A stretch of 64,000 bases of DNA from Parabacteroides sp. (lineage in GTDB: Bacteria; Bacteroidota; Bacteroidia; Bacteroidales; Tannerellaceae). The stretch lies in NCBI GenBank assembly GCA_019417325.1, contig DXVO01000029.1:110662-174661 (forward strand). The letters run 5' to 3'. Of the stretch, positions 14,926-24,732 are shown piece after piece (position 1 is the stretch's first letter; each line of letters begins with the position of its first letter). Position numbers and translations under genes: made by a program. Below the pieces are notes generated by a model. That model saw only the letters and a program-made list of their open reading frames with translations, searched no databases and had not been told where the DNA came from.

Positions 14926-17034
14926 ATGATTATGAAAAAAATACTAATGATAATGGCTGCAGCTCTGATGTCGAATATGATATTTGCGCAGGAACGCCAT
15001 ATATTTGAAAACGGGAACATGAAAGTTGTCTTCGACCTTAATGACGGAGCTCTTCTGAGTTTGAAAAATAAAAATACAGGATGGGATGTCGTACCTGAGA
15101 ATACCGGAAGGTCATTTGAGATGTTCTTGAAGGACACCAAAGGCAATACCATGTATATTAACGGTATGGATCAAGAATCCCCACTTGTCGAAATATCTAA
15201 TGGGGAACTTGTTTTCACATGGGACGGTGTACATGCCAAAAACAGTACAAAAGAAGTGGATATCCGCTTTACCGGTACTGTAAGGTTCTCCGATTCAGAG
15301 GGACTTGTATTCTCTGGAAATGTTGACAATAACAGTGGATATACATTGGAGACTCTTGTATGGCCGTTTTTGGGCAGGGTTACAGTCCCTGACAAAAATG
15401 ATGTAATGAAGTTCACTACAATTACATATTCGAGGCTCGCAATATCCGACCTCTATCCGAATATTTATTTTAACAGTGCAAGCTGTAATCTTCCCGAGCA
15501 GGCTTTTGTACTTATAGGAAATGATAAGGAAGGACTGTGTGCAATGAGCAAGGATAAGGATATTACTGAATATATACAGTTCCAGAGTTCTGCAATATAT
15601 ACTGAAAATTTCCACGCCAATCTCGGAAAGATTGATGCAAAAACTCCGGCAGCCATGAAAGACAACGGTATGGAATATGACGCCAAGACCTACAGGCGTC
15701 TTTATCTGCGAACCGGCGAAGTGCGCCCAATTGTTCCTCTTTGCCTTAAAACGTACGAAGGCACATGGCATAAGGGAGCTGATATATACAAGAAATGGAA
15801 ATACTCCTGGTTCGAAGCTCCTCACCGTCCTGAATGGGTGACAAAGGTAAACGCATGGCAGCAGCTTCAGATAAATAGTTCGGAAAGCCGTATAAATTTT
15901 ACTGTAAAGGACCTTGTAAACTATGCAAAAGAGTGTAAGGAATATGGCGTCGATGCGATTCAGCTTACAGGATGGAACTGGGGAGGACAGGACAGAGGAG
16001 TTCCTCACCATACTATAGATCCAAGGCTCGGTACCATGGAAGAGTTTAAGGAAGCAATTGCCGAATGTGATAAATATGGAGTAAAGATTCTTCCTTTTAC
16101 AAAGTTTACATGGGCAGACTATAATTCTCCTGTATATGACAGCTATAAAAAACTCGGTGTCAAAAAGTATGATGGAACAGAAGCTGTTCATGGAGGATAT
16201 AGTTACAACACTGCAACTCAGCTTATAGGGATAAACAACCGCAGATTCAGCGTACTTTGCTTTGCCGATAACAACAGCAGGGAGCTTATTTACGATGAAT
16301 TCAAGAAAGTGCTTGATCTGGGTGCATTCGGGATGGTATATGACGAGAATCAGCATCATGCAGGACAGATACTTTGCTTTGATCCTGAACATAATCACGA
16401 ATATCCTGGCTTCCTGTATGGAGGAGCGGAGAAACTCGGTAAGGGATTTTATGAAATGACCAGAAAGTACAGTCCTGAATTTCTTATGGTAGGAGAGGCT
16501 TGTTGGGATCTTCAGAGCAAGTATTATTCAACATACACCCGCCAGCAGCCAAGCCATCATGCGGCAATGAGGTATCTTAATCCGGATATGCCTATAAGTT
16601 GTGCGATTATGGACCATAATGACCTTAACCGTGTCAATATGTGCTTGAGGTGCCGTTATATCATAAGTTATGAACCAAGGAATTTCAAAGGGCATCTGTA
16701 CGAATATCCAAAGGTGATGAAATATGGAAAGAAGATGGATGACCTGAGGAAAAAATACAGTGACTATCTTTGGTATGCAGAATTCCGTGATACTCAAGGC
16801 GCCCAAGTAACAGGAGACAATATACTACATTCAGTATTTGTTCGCAAGGACGGAAAAAGGGCTGTGGTTGTCGTCAACCTAAGCACAGATAAAAGTTCTA
16901 TAGCAAAAGTTACTCTTGACACTCCTGCCACAGGAGCCTTAATGATGGCTTCTCCGTTGAATCATGAGGCAGTGCCTTTTAACGGCAGTGTTGAAATAGG
17001 CCCTCAGGGTGCAGTTGTTATAATGGAACAATAA
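14926..17034 (+). CDS. Secreted DUF6259-like putative glycan-active protein, copy 2
   Basis: A 702-residue exported protein (signal up to about MIFAQ; ATGs at 14926 and 14932 are both usable). It has the same three-part layout as the preceding paralogue: VVFDLNDGALLSLKNKNTGWDV at the N-terminus, VDAIQLTGWNWGGQDRG and FGMVYDENQHH in the barrel-like centre, and KRAVVVVNLSTDKS near the end. The acidic residues in VYDENQ and MVGEACWD are candidates for catalysis, but this is a guess. It differs enough from copy 1 (about 30 percent identity by eye) to suggest different substrates. The following GH38 gene starts 25 bp later. Confidence 0.78.
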   Translation: MIMKKILMIMAAALMSNMIFAQERHIFENGNMKVVFDLNDGALLSLKNKNTGWDVVPENTGRSFEMFLKDTKGNTMYINGMDQESPLVEISNGELVFTWDGVHAKNSTKEVDIRFTGTVRFSDSEGLVFSGNVDNNSGYTLETLVWPFLGRVTVPDKNDVMKFTTITYSRLAISDLYPNIYFNSASCNLPEQAFVLIGNDKEGLCAMSKDKDITEYIQFQSSAIYTENFHANLGKIDAKTPAAMKDNGMEYDAKTYRRLYLRTGEVRPIVPLCLKTYEGTWHKGADIYKKWKYSWFEAPHRPEWVTKVNAWQQLQINSSESRINFTVKDLVNYAKECKEYGVDAIQLTGWNWGGQDRGVPHHTIDPRLGTMEEFKEAIAECDKYGVKILPFTKFTWADYNSPVYDSYKKLGVKKYDGTEAVHGGYSYNTATQLIGINNRRFSVLCFADNNSRELIYDEFKKVLDLGAFGMVYDENQHHAGQILCFDPEHNHEYPGFLYGGAEKLGKGFYEMTRKYSPEFLMVGEACWDLQSKYYSTYTRQQPSHHAAMRYLNPDMPISCAIMDHNDLNRVNMCLRCRYIISYEPRNFKGHLYEYPKVMKYGKKMDDLRKKYSDYLWYAEFRDTQGAQVTGDNILHSVFVRKDGKRAVVVVNLSTDKSSIAKVTLDTPATGALMMASPLNHEAVPFNGSVEIGPQGAVVIMEQ

Positions 17035-17059
17035 CAGTTAAAATCAATCAACAAATTAT

Positions 17060-20000
17060 ATGAAAACAACAAAAATATTGTTATCAGTTTTACTGGCATT
17101 CGGCACATTATGCTCTAATGCGCAGAAGGAGAAAAAAGGTACGATTTATCTTGTGTCTGACGCTCACTTCGATACACAATGGCTCTGGGATGTACAGACA
17201 TCCATTGATGTATATTTGAAAAATACTCTTACACAGAATCTTTATCTGCTTGAGAGATATCCTGAATTCATATTCAATTTCGAGGGGGGTATCAAATATG
17301 CCTGGATGAAGGAATATTATCCACGCGAATATGCCAAAGTCAATGAATATGTAAGATCAGGCCGCTGGCATGTCAGCGGAGCATCGTGGGACGCCACTGA
17401 CACCAATATTCCTTCCACAGAGTCTTTTTTCCGTAACATTCTTCTCGGACAGCAGTTCTACAAGAATGAGTTTGGAATAAAATCTACAGACATATTTCTT
17501 CCAGACTGCTTCGGTTTCGGATATACTTTGCCTACAATAGCTTCTCATTGCGGGCTTATAGGTTTCTCTACCCAGAAGCTCGGATGGAGGCTTAAACCTT
17601 TCTATGGTGATTCAAAGATTCCTTTCAGATATGGGATATGGGAAGGTGTCGACGGCTCTGAGATTTTGGCCGTTACCGATGCAAGAGGATATACGAAGAA
17701 ATTCCATGACGGCGATGTCAGCATTAACAAAGAATTGATAGAAGTTGTTGAAAACAGCCCGAACAACAAAGGATACCATTACTTCGGAACTGGCGACAGA
17801 GGGGGGGCTCCTACCATTGCGACTGTAGAATCCATTACCGAGGGTATTTTAGACGGAAAAGGTCCGATCAATGTAAGATGCGTACCTTCTGACGAACTTT
17901 TTAAAGAGTATCTTCCTTTCTCAGACCATCCTGAACTTCCACGTTTCAATGGTGAACTTTTGATGGATACTCATGGTACAGGATGCTATACTTCGCAGGC
18001 TGCTATGAAGAGATATAACAGAGCCAATGAAGTACTTGCAGATGCTGCCGAAAGGGCTTCCGTAATTTCAGAATGGCTTGGCGGTACATATCCTGCAAAT
18101 AAACTCAATGATGCATGGAAACGCTTTATCTGGCATCAGTTCCATGATGACTTGACAGGAACAAGTATCCCTGAGGCATACCAGTTCTCATGGAATGATG
18201 AACTTATATCGCAGACTCAGTTTGCCGATATACTTACAACAGCGTCTAAAGAAGTTGCATCTATGCTCAATACTGCCGTTTCCGGTTCGCCTGTAATTGT
18301 TTTCAACTCATTAGGTCGCCAGCGTAAGGATCAAGTTCACACATTTGTACCGATGGCAACAAAACCTGCCGGAGTCAATGTTCTTTCAGACAAAGGTGTG
18401 AAAGTAAATGCACAGTTACTTTCATACGTCGACGGCATGGCTGAGATTGTATTTACTGCAGAAGTCGCTCCGATGAGCTATTCTGTATATGATATACGCC
18501 CTGCTTCTGCAGATGCAAAATCAAGTGTCCTTAAATTCGGCAAAAACTGGATTGAGAACAGTGTATACAAGGTAACTCTTGATAACAATGGAGATATAGC
18601 ATCTATCGTTGACAAAAGAAACGGACGCGAATTGGTTGCTAAGGATAAACCAATGCGCCTTGCTGTAATCAATGGTAACGAATCGTCCAATTGGCCTGCA
18701 TGGGAAATCTACAAAAAAGCAATCGATACACCGTCCGTGGCTATTGATGAAGATGTGAAAATCACAGTTGCAGAGAAAGGAAAGGCGCGTGTAGCCCTTA
18801 AAGTTGAAAAGAAATACAATAATTCTACATTTGTGTATTATGTTTCACTTACAGACGGAGGTGCAGACGACAGAATCGATGTACGTCTTGATATAGACTG
18901 GTGTCAGAAAGATGCTCTTCTTAAGGCAGAATTTCCTATGAGCGTATCAAATCCAATGGCTACATATGACCTTGGAATCGGTACGATACAGCGTTGTAAC
19001 AACACAGAGACAGCTTATGAGGTTCCTGCACAGCAATGGGCAGACATAACTGCTGAAGACAAGTCATACGGCGTATCAATCATTACTGACTATAAAGTCG
19101 GTTGGGATAAGCCTGCAGACAATACTTTGAGACTTACCCTTCTTCATACTCCTCATACTCCGAAAAGGCATCCTCACTCCAATACACAGGATTTTGGAAC
19201 TCACAGTCTTACCTATTCAATTATAGGACATGAGAACGACCTTGTTTCTGCAGGAATTCCTTTCAAGGCAGATTCTAAAAATAACATCATATATACTTTC
19301 AATACTACTAAGCATAAAGGTGTTCTCGGCAAGAATTTCTCTATGTTGAAAGTCAACGCCCCTAACATCGAAATCAAGGCTTTCAAGAAGTCTGAGAATG
19401 ACAATGAGTATATTCTCCGAGTGTATGAAACAGCCAATAAAGGTGTTAAAGACGCTGTAGTTGAGTTTGTAAAGCCTATCGAGGTGGCAAGTGAAACTAA
19501 CGGCATTGAAGAACGTATCGGTGATGTAAAATTTGAAGGCAATAAACTTTATATAACCACAGCTCCATACCGTCCCAAGACATATTCAGTACGTCTTAAG
19601 AAGAACAGTACTCCTATGCGTCCGGTACAGTGCAAAAAACTAGAACTTGACTATAATGCTCCGGGGTATACAAATGACGGTTTTATGGATATCGCAAATA
19701 TTGACGGAAGAGGCAATTCTTATACATACGACCTTCTTCCAAAAGAACTCAACCATAATGGTATTCCGTTCAGTTTTGGGAAACTCGGTTATAACAATGT
19801 CATCAAATGTGACGGAAAGTCTATCAAAATACCTGAAGGGAACCAGTATAAGACTCTTTACCTGTTGGTTGCTTCAATGACTGATGACAAACTGGCAAGT
19901 TTCAATGCAGACGGAAAAATTTATAGCTATGACATTCCTTACTATTCCGGATTCTATGGACAGTGGGGATGGGTAACCGAGACAGGCCCCGGATACCTTA

Positions 20001-20224
20001 GAGATGCTTCCCTGGCATACGTCGGAACACACAGACACAATGTACAGAAAGGTAATGAATCGTATGTGTACACCTATATGTACAGAATCGCAGTTCCTGT
20101 AGGACCGGATACAAAAGAAGTGATTCTTCCTGATGATCCTGAAATAGTCGTATTTGCAGTTACACTGGCTGATGAGGAATCTGGTACTTTCACAGCCGGA
20201 ACGGAATTTAGGGCTGTCCCTTAA
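17060..20224 (+). CDS. Glycoside hydrolase family 38 alpha-mannosidase, secreted
   Basis: A 1054-residue exported enzyme (signal MKTTKILLSVLLAFGTLCSNAQ). The N-terminal domain opens with SDAHFDTQWLWD, whose H36 and D38 are the expected zinc ligands. WDATDTNIPSTES holds D114 at the nucleophile position of GH38, and WHQFHDDLTGTSIPEAY (about residues 357-373) supplies further active-site and zinc contacts. The remaining 650 residues are the beta-domains typical of this family. GH38 removes alpha-linked mannose, often from N-glycans or mannans. It is the third gene of the operon and ends at a clear terminator. Confidence 0.92.
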   Translation: MKTTKILLSVLLAFGTLCSNAQKEKKGTIYLVSDAHFDTQWLWDVQTSIDVYLKNTLTQNLYLLERYPEFIFNFEGGIKYAWMKEYYPREYAKVNEYVRSGRWHVSGASWDATDTNIPSTESFFRNILLGQQFYKNEFGIKSTDIFLPDCFGFGYTLPTIASHCGLIGFSTQKLGWRLKPFYGDSKIPFRYGIWEGVDGSEILAVTDARGYTKKFHDGDVSINKELIEVVENSPNNKGYHYFGTGDRGGAPTIATVESITEGILDGKGPINVRCVPSDELFKEYLPFSDHPELPRFNGELLMDTHGTGCYTSQAAMKRYNRANEVLADAAERASVISEWLGGTYPANKLNDAWKRFIWHQFHDDLTGTSIPEAYQFSWNDELISQTQFADILTTASKEVASMLNTAVSGSPVIVFNSLGRQRKDQVHTFVPMATKPAGVNVLSDKGVKVNAQLLSYVDGMAEIVFTAEVAPMSYSVYDIRPASADAKSSVLKFGKNWIENSVYKVTLDNNGDIASIVDKRNGRELVAKDKPMRLAVINGNESSNWPAWEIYKKAIDTPSVAIDEDVKITVAEKGKARVALKVEKKYNNSTFVYYVSLTDGGADDRIDVRLDIDWCQKDALLKAEFPMSVSNPMATYDLGIGTIQRCNNTETAYEVPAQQWADITAEDKSYGVSIITDYKVGWDKPADNTLRLTLLHTPHTPKRHPHSNTQDFGTHSLTYSIIGHENDLVSAGIPFKADSKNNIIYTFNTTKHKGVLGKNFSMLKVNAPNIEIKAFKKSENDNEYILRVYETANKGVKDAVVEFVKPIEVASETNGIEERIGDVKFEGNKLYITTAPYRPKTYSVRLKKNSTPMRPVQCKKLELDYNAPGYTNDGFMDIANIDGRGNSYTYDLLPKELNHNGIPFSFGKLGYNNVIKCDGKSIKIPEGNQYKTLYLLVASMTDDKLASFNADGKIYSYDIPYYSGFYGQWGWVTETGPGYLRDASLAYVGTHRHNVQKGNESYVYTYMYRIAVPVGPDTKEVILPDDPEIVVFAVTLADEESGTFTAGTEFRAVP

Positions 20225-20540
20225 TATGTTTAATTCGAATCTATCCCAAAATGATTTCCCTGCTTTTGGGATAGATTTTTTTAATATTACTGAATATAGA
20301 TAAAAGGGAGGGGTGAATAATATTATATCTTTGTAACTTATTTAAATGCATAATTTTACAATGAGGGAAGTTTCGATGCTGGATATCCTTTCCTTATATA
20401 AAGTAGTCGATGGAAAGAATGAACCGGCATGCGGTAGTCCTACTTCTTAGCCAGATCAAAACAAGTTGCTTGAACTTGTCGACTACCGTCTTCAGGTAAC
20501 ATAGGCACAGGATTAAAATACACATAAACAACACTGAATT
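20225..20540. other. Intergenic region between GH38 and GH2 genes
   Basis: It contains the GH38 terminator, then a -7-like TATCTTTG near 20327, and a 34-codon open frame (20346-20450) of no recognised family. The words AGTCGA and TCGACT at about 20405 and 20497 form a loose inverted pair around 90 bp. The region most likely carries an independent promoter for the GH2 gene. Confidence 0.45.
20237..20281 (+). terminator. Intrinsic terminator after GH38
   Basis: Arms AATCTATCCCAAAA and TTTTGGGATAGATT flank a 12-base loop and are followed by a T-run on the plus strand. Confidence 0.92.
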
Positions 20541-22967
20541 ATGAAACTTAAACTGTTTGTTATAGGGGTGGGAATAGTATTCCTGTCCTCATTGTTCTCC
20601 GTGCCTGCCGATGCGCAGGTGCTTTTCGGTACACCGGAAAAATTCAATGACGGTTGGCGTTTCTCGCTTCATGACCATGAGGGAGCGGCACAGCCGGAGT
20701 TTGATGACAGTAAGTGGAAGGAGTATCTCCTCCCCCATGACTGGTCTGTAAAGGAACCCCTTTCACCTTCCCTCGCAAGTTGTACGGGTTATCTCCCTGG
20801 AGGTATAGGCTGGTACAGGAAAACTTTTACAGTCGACAATGATTCACCGAGGCATTACATCTACTTTGAAGGAATCTACAACCGCAGTGAGGTGTATCTC
20901 AACGGATATCTTCTCGGGAAAAGGCCTAATGGTTATGTCTCTTTCATGTATGATATGACTCCTTGGCTTAAAGAAGGGGAGAATGTTCTTGCCGTACGTG
21001 TCGATCATAGCAGATATGCCGATTCAAGATGGTATACAGGTTCCGGAATATATCGTGATGTTTGGATTGTATCCGCTCCGGAAGTACATTTTGCCCAGTG
21101 GGGAGTTACATACCGTACCGCTTCCCTGACAGAAAAGCGTGCCGATGTGGAGGTTGCTGTTGATGTAGAGAAACATGTAGCTGCCGAAGGTAACCTTGAG
21201 ATTTCGGCTTCTTTTTATGACAATGCCGGCAATCTTGTTGCCTTTTCAAAGTCTCGTGTCGATGACCTGGTAGCAGGCATTACATCCAATACATTGAAAA
21301 TGAAGATAAAGAATCCTGTACACTGGTCTCTTGACAATCCATATCTCTATAATTTAGTGGTAGAATTGAAACATAATAGCCGGACAATTGATAGATGCGA
21401 GATTCTTGCAGGTTTCAGGACTTTAGAGTTCGACCCCAATAATGGCTTTGCACTTAACGGAGAATGGATGAAGGTAAAAGGTGTGTGCCTGCATCATGAT
21501 GCCGGAGTTCTCGGGGCGGCTGTTCCAAAGGATGTGTGGCGCAGAAGACTTGAAAACCTGAAAGCGATAGGAGTCAATGCAATACGCATGAGCCATAATC
21601 CTCAGTCCCCGTGCGTATATGATATATGTGACGAGATCGGTCTTCTTGTCATGGATGAGATTTCCGATGAATGGGAATTTCCTAAACGCAAATGGATAAA
21701 GGGATGGAATGTCGGACAACCCGGTTTTGACGGGACATTCGATTTTTTCGAAGAATGGATTGAAAAAGATGTTACGGATATGGTACGTAGGGACAGGAAC
21801 CATCCTTCCGTTTTCCTGTGGTCTATCGGTAATGAGGTGGACTATCCTAATGATCCTTATTCACATCCTGTTCTTGACGGTAGTACTATAAATCAGCCTA
21901 TGTTCGGAGGATATAATCCGGATGCTCCTGACGCTATGCGCATCGGTGAGATAGCAAAGCGTCTTACCTCCTGTGTGAAGGCCGTAGACACTTCAAGGCC
22001 TGTTACAGGAGCATTGGCAGGAGTCGTAATGTCCAATGAAACAGCATATCCTGAAGCTGTCGATATAGTCGGATATAACTATACGGAAAGCAGATATGAT
22101 TCCGACCACGCCAAATATCCGGAACGCGTAATCTATGGCAGTGAGAATGGTGCCAATATCGAAGCCTGGCATGCGGTAAAGGACAAAAAATTCATTTTCG
22201 GCCAGTTTATATGGACCGGTACGGATTATCTCGGCGAGTCTAGACCATGGCCTGCAAGGGGATTCTATACAGGTCTTCTGGACCTTGGAAGTTTTGTGAA
22301 ACCACGGGGATATTTCCGTGCCACACTGTGGAGTGATACTCCTGTCACATATCTCGGGACATACCCTGCACCGGCAAATAATGTGAGGCCTTCCACAGAT
22401 GCATGGGACATTTGGAATTATGAACCCGGACAGAAAATACGTGCCGTATGTTATACTAATGCTCCTTATGCACGTCTGATACTCAACGGCAAGATCGTGG
22501 ATGAAATGAAACCTTATGACAGTAAGACCGGTATTGTTTACTGGGATGTACCATATACTGACGGAGAACTTATTGCGGAAGGATGCGATGCAGAGGGTAA
22601 TATACTGTCGTCATATTCTGTAAGAACTTCCGGTAGGCCTTATGCTCTTAAAGTATCGACGGATAAGACTGTCCTCGGAAAAGACCGCAGGGTGGCTCAT
22701 GTTACAGTTGAAGTAGTGGATGAGAATGGCGTAGTTGTGAAACTGGCAGACAATAACGTAACATGTACAGTTGAAGGACCGGCCCGTCTTCTCGGCCTTG
22801 AAGGTTCAAACAATACAGACATGAGCAGTTATACTGATAATGTACACAGAGTGTTCCACGGCCGCCTTCTTGCCTATATAGAGACGACCGGAGAAACAGG
22901 AGAGGTTAAAGTGAAGTTGACATCTCCGTTGCTTAAAGGATCTGAAGTGATACTCAAAGTCGAGTAA
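20541..22967 (+). CDS. Glycoside hydrolase family 2 enzyme (beta-galactosidase-like), secreted
   Basis: An 808-residue exported protein (signal ending VPADAQ). The domains are a GH2 sugar-binding sandwich (about residues 30-185, WYRKTFTVD, GIYNRSEVYLNG), an immunoglobulin-like domain (about 190-290), a TIM barrel (about 295-600) and a C-terminal DUF4982-like/Ig region. The acid/base glutamate is E432 in WSIGNEVD and the nucleophile is E535 in YGSENGA, both present. Activity on beta-galactosides is most likely, but beta-mannosides or glucuronides cannot be excluded from sequence. It is preceded by its own probable promoter and ends at a bidirectional hairpin. Confidence 0.9.
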   Translation: MKLKLFVIGVGIVFLSSLFSVPADAQVLFGTPEKFNDGWRFSLHDHEGAAQPEFDDSKWKEYLLPHDWSVKEPLSPSLASCTGYLPGGIGWYRKTFTVDNDSPRHYIYFEGIYNRSEVYLNGYLLGKRPNGYVSFMYDMTPWLKEGENVLAVRVDHSRYADSRWYTGSGIYRDVWIVSAPEVHFAQWGVTYRTASLTEKRADVEVAVDVEKHVAAEGNLEISASFYDNAGNLVAFSKSRVDDLVAGITSNTLKMKIKNPVHWSLDNPYLYNLVVELKHNSRTIDRCEILAGFRTLEFDPNNGFALNGEWMKVKGVCLHHDAGVLGAAVPKDVWRRRLENLKAIGVNAIRMSHNPQSPCVYDICDEIGLLVMDEISDEWEFPKRKWIKGWNVGQPGFDGTFDFFEEWIEKDVTDMVRRDRNHPSVFLWSIGNEVDYPNDPYSHPVLDGSTINQPMFGGYNPDAPDAMRIGEIAKRLTSCVKAVDTSRPVTGALAGVVMSNETAYPEAVDIVGYNYTESRYDSDHAKYPERVIYGSENGANIEAWHAVKDKKFIFGQFIWTGTDYLGESRPWPARGFYTGLLDLGSFVKPRGYFRATLWSDTPVTYLGTYPAPANNVRPSTDAWDIWNYEPGQKIRAVCYTNAPYARLILNGKIVDEMKPYDSKTGIVYWDVPYTDGELIAEGCDAEGNILSSYSVRTSGRPYALKVSTDKTVLGKDRRVAHVTVEVVDENGVVVKLADNNVTCTVEGPARLLGLEGSNNTDMSSYTDNVHRVFHGRLLAYIETTGETGEVKVKLTSPLLKGSEVILKVE

Positions 22968-23048
22968 TGACAAAGCCAAGCACACTCATTTTACACACAA
23001 GTTTACCTTGAATTCATCCCCTTAGAAAGTACATTAGGTACAAAACAA

Positions 23049-23097
23049 AAACTCCCTGGATAACGGCTATATCAGCAAACCGCTATCCGGGGAGTTG
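23049..23097. terminator. Bidirectional hairpin between convergent genes
   Basis: AACTCCCTGGATAACGG and CCGCTATCCGGGGAGTT pair with few mismatches around a 14-base loop. A-rich sequence lies on the left and T-rich on the right, so it can end both the plus-strand GH2 transcript and the minus-strand lipoprotein transcript. Confidence 0.85.
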
Positions 23098-23116
23098 TTT
23101 CTAATCTATTTAATTA

Positions 23117-23506
23117 TCAGAAATTGCGGAAAGTATACGTCTTGTCTCCCGAAGTCAGGATCAGTCTTTTTGAAGTTACTTCGTCAATCGTGAAAACCCG
23201 CTTGGTAGAAGTCCAGTCTGTATACGGCAATAGGTTTTTATCCAGTATTTCCAACTCGATCTTGTTCTCTCCTATAACATCGTTAAAACCATCGGAAGTA
23301 CGACCAACACCTGTTTTTTCATTCTCAATCTGGTACTGGAACAATCCATGCTGGAAATTATAATAGATCGTATCTACCTTTTCTACCGTACCGTTCGTAT
23401 TAATCTCCTGCATCTGCCATTTACCGTATAATTTATCACGCTCATCCTTGCTACAGGAGGAAACAAACAGGAGTGCACACACTGCTATAATCAAATTTCT
23501 AATCAT
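23117..23506 (-). CDS. Small lipocalin-like lipoprotein
   Basis: A 129-residue lipoprotein (MIRNLIIAVCALLFVSSC, C18 lipidated). After the signal, LYGKWQMQEIN is followed by alternating short beta strands, ending LILTSGDKTYTFRNF; this is the layout of the small lipocalin-like domains common in Bacteroidales lipoproteins. No enzymatic motif is visible. It is alone between the GH2 gene and hisB and is probably transcribed from the gap at 23507-23601. Confidence 0.75.
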   Translation of the reverse strand: MIRNLIIAVCALLFVSSCSKDERDKLYGKWQMQEINTNGTVEKVDTIYYNFQHGLFQYQIENEKTGVGRTSDGFNDVIGENKIELEILDKNLLPYTDWTSTKRVFTIDEVTSKRLILTSGDKTYTFRNF

Positions 23507-23601
23507 ATTCTTTATTCTTAAACAGGCGTCAAAGGAAAGAATTTATTTTGAATGTCGCAAATTAAAGCCTTCTAATCTTACCTCCGGCGCCTGTTCTTCA
23601 G

Positions 23602-24729
23602 TTATAGCATCCCCTTTGTACTGGGCAATTCGTATTTATAAATATCCCGCCGTATTGCCATTTTAATAGAACGGGCAAGAGCCTTAAAAATACCTTCTAT
23701 CTTATGGTGCTCGTTCGTGCCTTCCGCTTTAATATTCAGGTTCATACGGGCGGCATCGCTCAGGCTCTTGAAGAAATGAAGAAACATCTCGGTCGGCATA
23801 TCCCCTACTTTTTCCCGATGAAATTCGGCATCCCATACCAGCCAGGGACGTCCTCCGAAATCGAGGGCCACACTACAGAGGCAGTCGTCCATCGGCAAGG
23901 CATATCCGTAGCGTTCTATGCCGCGTTTGTCTCCCAGCGCTTTCAACAAGGCTTCACCAAGGGCTATCGCCGTATCTTCAATCGTATGGTGTTCGTCCAC
24001 TTCCAAATCGCCTTTTACACGGATTGTGAGGTCTATGCCCGAATGCTTGCCTATCTGGTCGAGCATATGGTCGAAAAAGCCTAACCCGGTCGAGATTTCA
24101 GTTGTGCCACACCCATCCAGGTTTACTTCCACATAGATATCCGTCTCTTTTGTGGTCCGTTGCACTACGGCACGGCGTTCGCCTGCAAAAAGAAATTCGG
24201 TTACTTTGTCCCAATCCTCCGTAACTAATACGGGAAAAAGCGCCGGATTTTCGGCTAAAAGCTGACGGGCTTCGTCATCCATCGGACGTAGCCAGATAGC
24301 TTTCGCTCCCAAATTGGCAGCCAATTGCATATCGGTCAGACGGTCGCCGATTACATAGCTTCCCGCCAGGTCGTAAGTTCCGGAAAGGTATTTCCCTAAC
24401 ATACCCGTACGAGGTTTGCGATTCGGGGAATTATCCTCCGGGAAAGAACGGTCTATCAGGATATCGTCAAATACAATCCCTTCGCCTTCCAATGCTTTCA
24501 ACATCTTATTATGAGCCGGCCAGAAGGTTTCTTCCGGAAAGGAGGAAGTACCCAGGCCATCCTGGTTGGTTACCATAACAAACTCGAAATCCAACTGTTT
24601 GCGGATAAAATACAGGTTACGGAATACCTTCGGATAAAATTCCAGTTTTTCCAGGCTATCCAGTTGGTAATCGACAGGCGGCTCGATAACCAATGTACCG
24701 TCGCGATCTATAAATAACGCTCTTTTCAT
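23602..24729 (-). CDS. hisB: Bifunctional histidinol-phosphatase / imidazoleglycerol-phosphate dehydratase
   Basis: A 375-residue two-domain enzyme for steps 6 and 8 of histidine synthesis. Residues 1-165 form a HAD phosphatase (FIDRDGTLVIEPP with D8 and D10, VTNQDG, then YVIGDRLTDMQLA). Residues about 180-375 are the dehydratase with its two metal motifs DEHHTIEDTA and NEHHKIEGIFKA. The fused form is also found in enterobacteria. It is the last gene of hisGDCB and begins 3 bp after the stop of hisC, so translation is probably coupled. Confidence 0.97.
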   Translation of the reverse strand: MKRALFIDRDGTLVIEPPVDYQLDSLEKLEFYPKVFRNLYFIRKQLDFEFVMVTNQDGLGTSSFPEETFWPAHNKMLKALEGEGIVFDDILIDRSFPEDNSPNRKPRTGMLGKYLSGTYDLAGSYVIGDRLTDMQLAANLGAKAIWLRPMDDEARQLLAENPALFPVLVTEDWDKVTEFLFAGERRAVVQRTTKETDIYVEVNLDGCGTTEISTGLGFFDHMLDQIGKHSGIDLTIRVKGDLEVDEHHTIEDTAIALGEALLKALGDKRGIERYGYALPMDDCLCSVALDFGGRPWLVWDAEFHREKVGDMPTEMFLHFFKSLSDAARMNLNIKAEGTNEHHKIEGIFKALARSIKMAIRRDIYKYELPSTKGML

Positions 24730-24732
24730 ACC

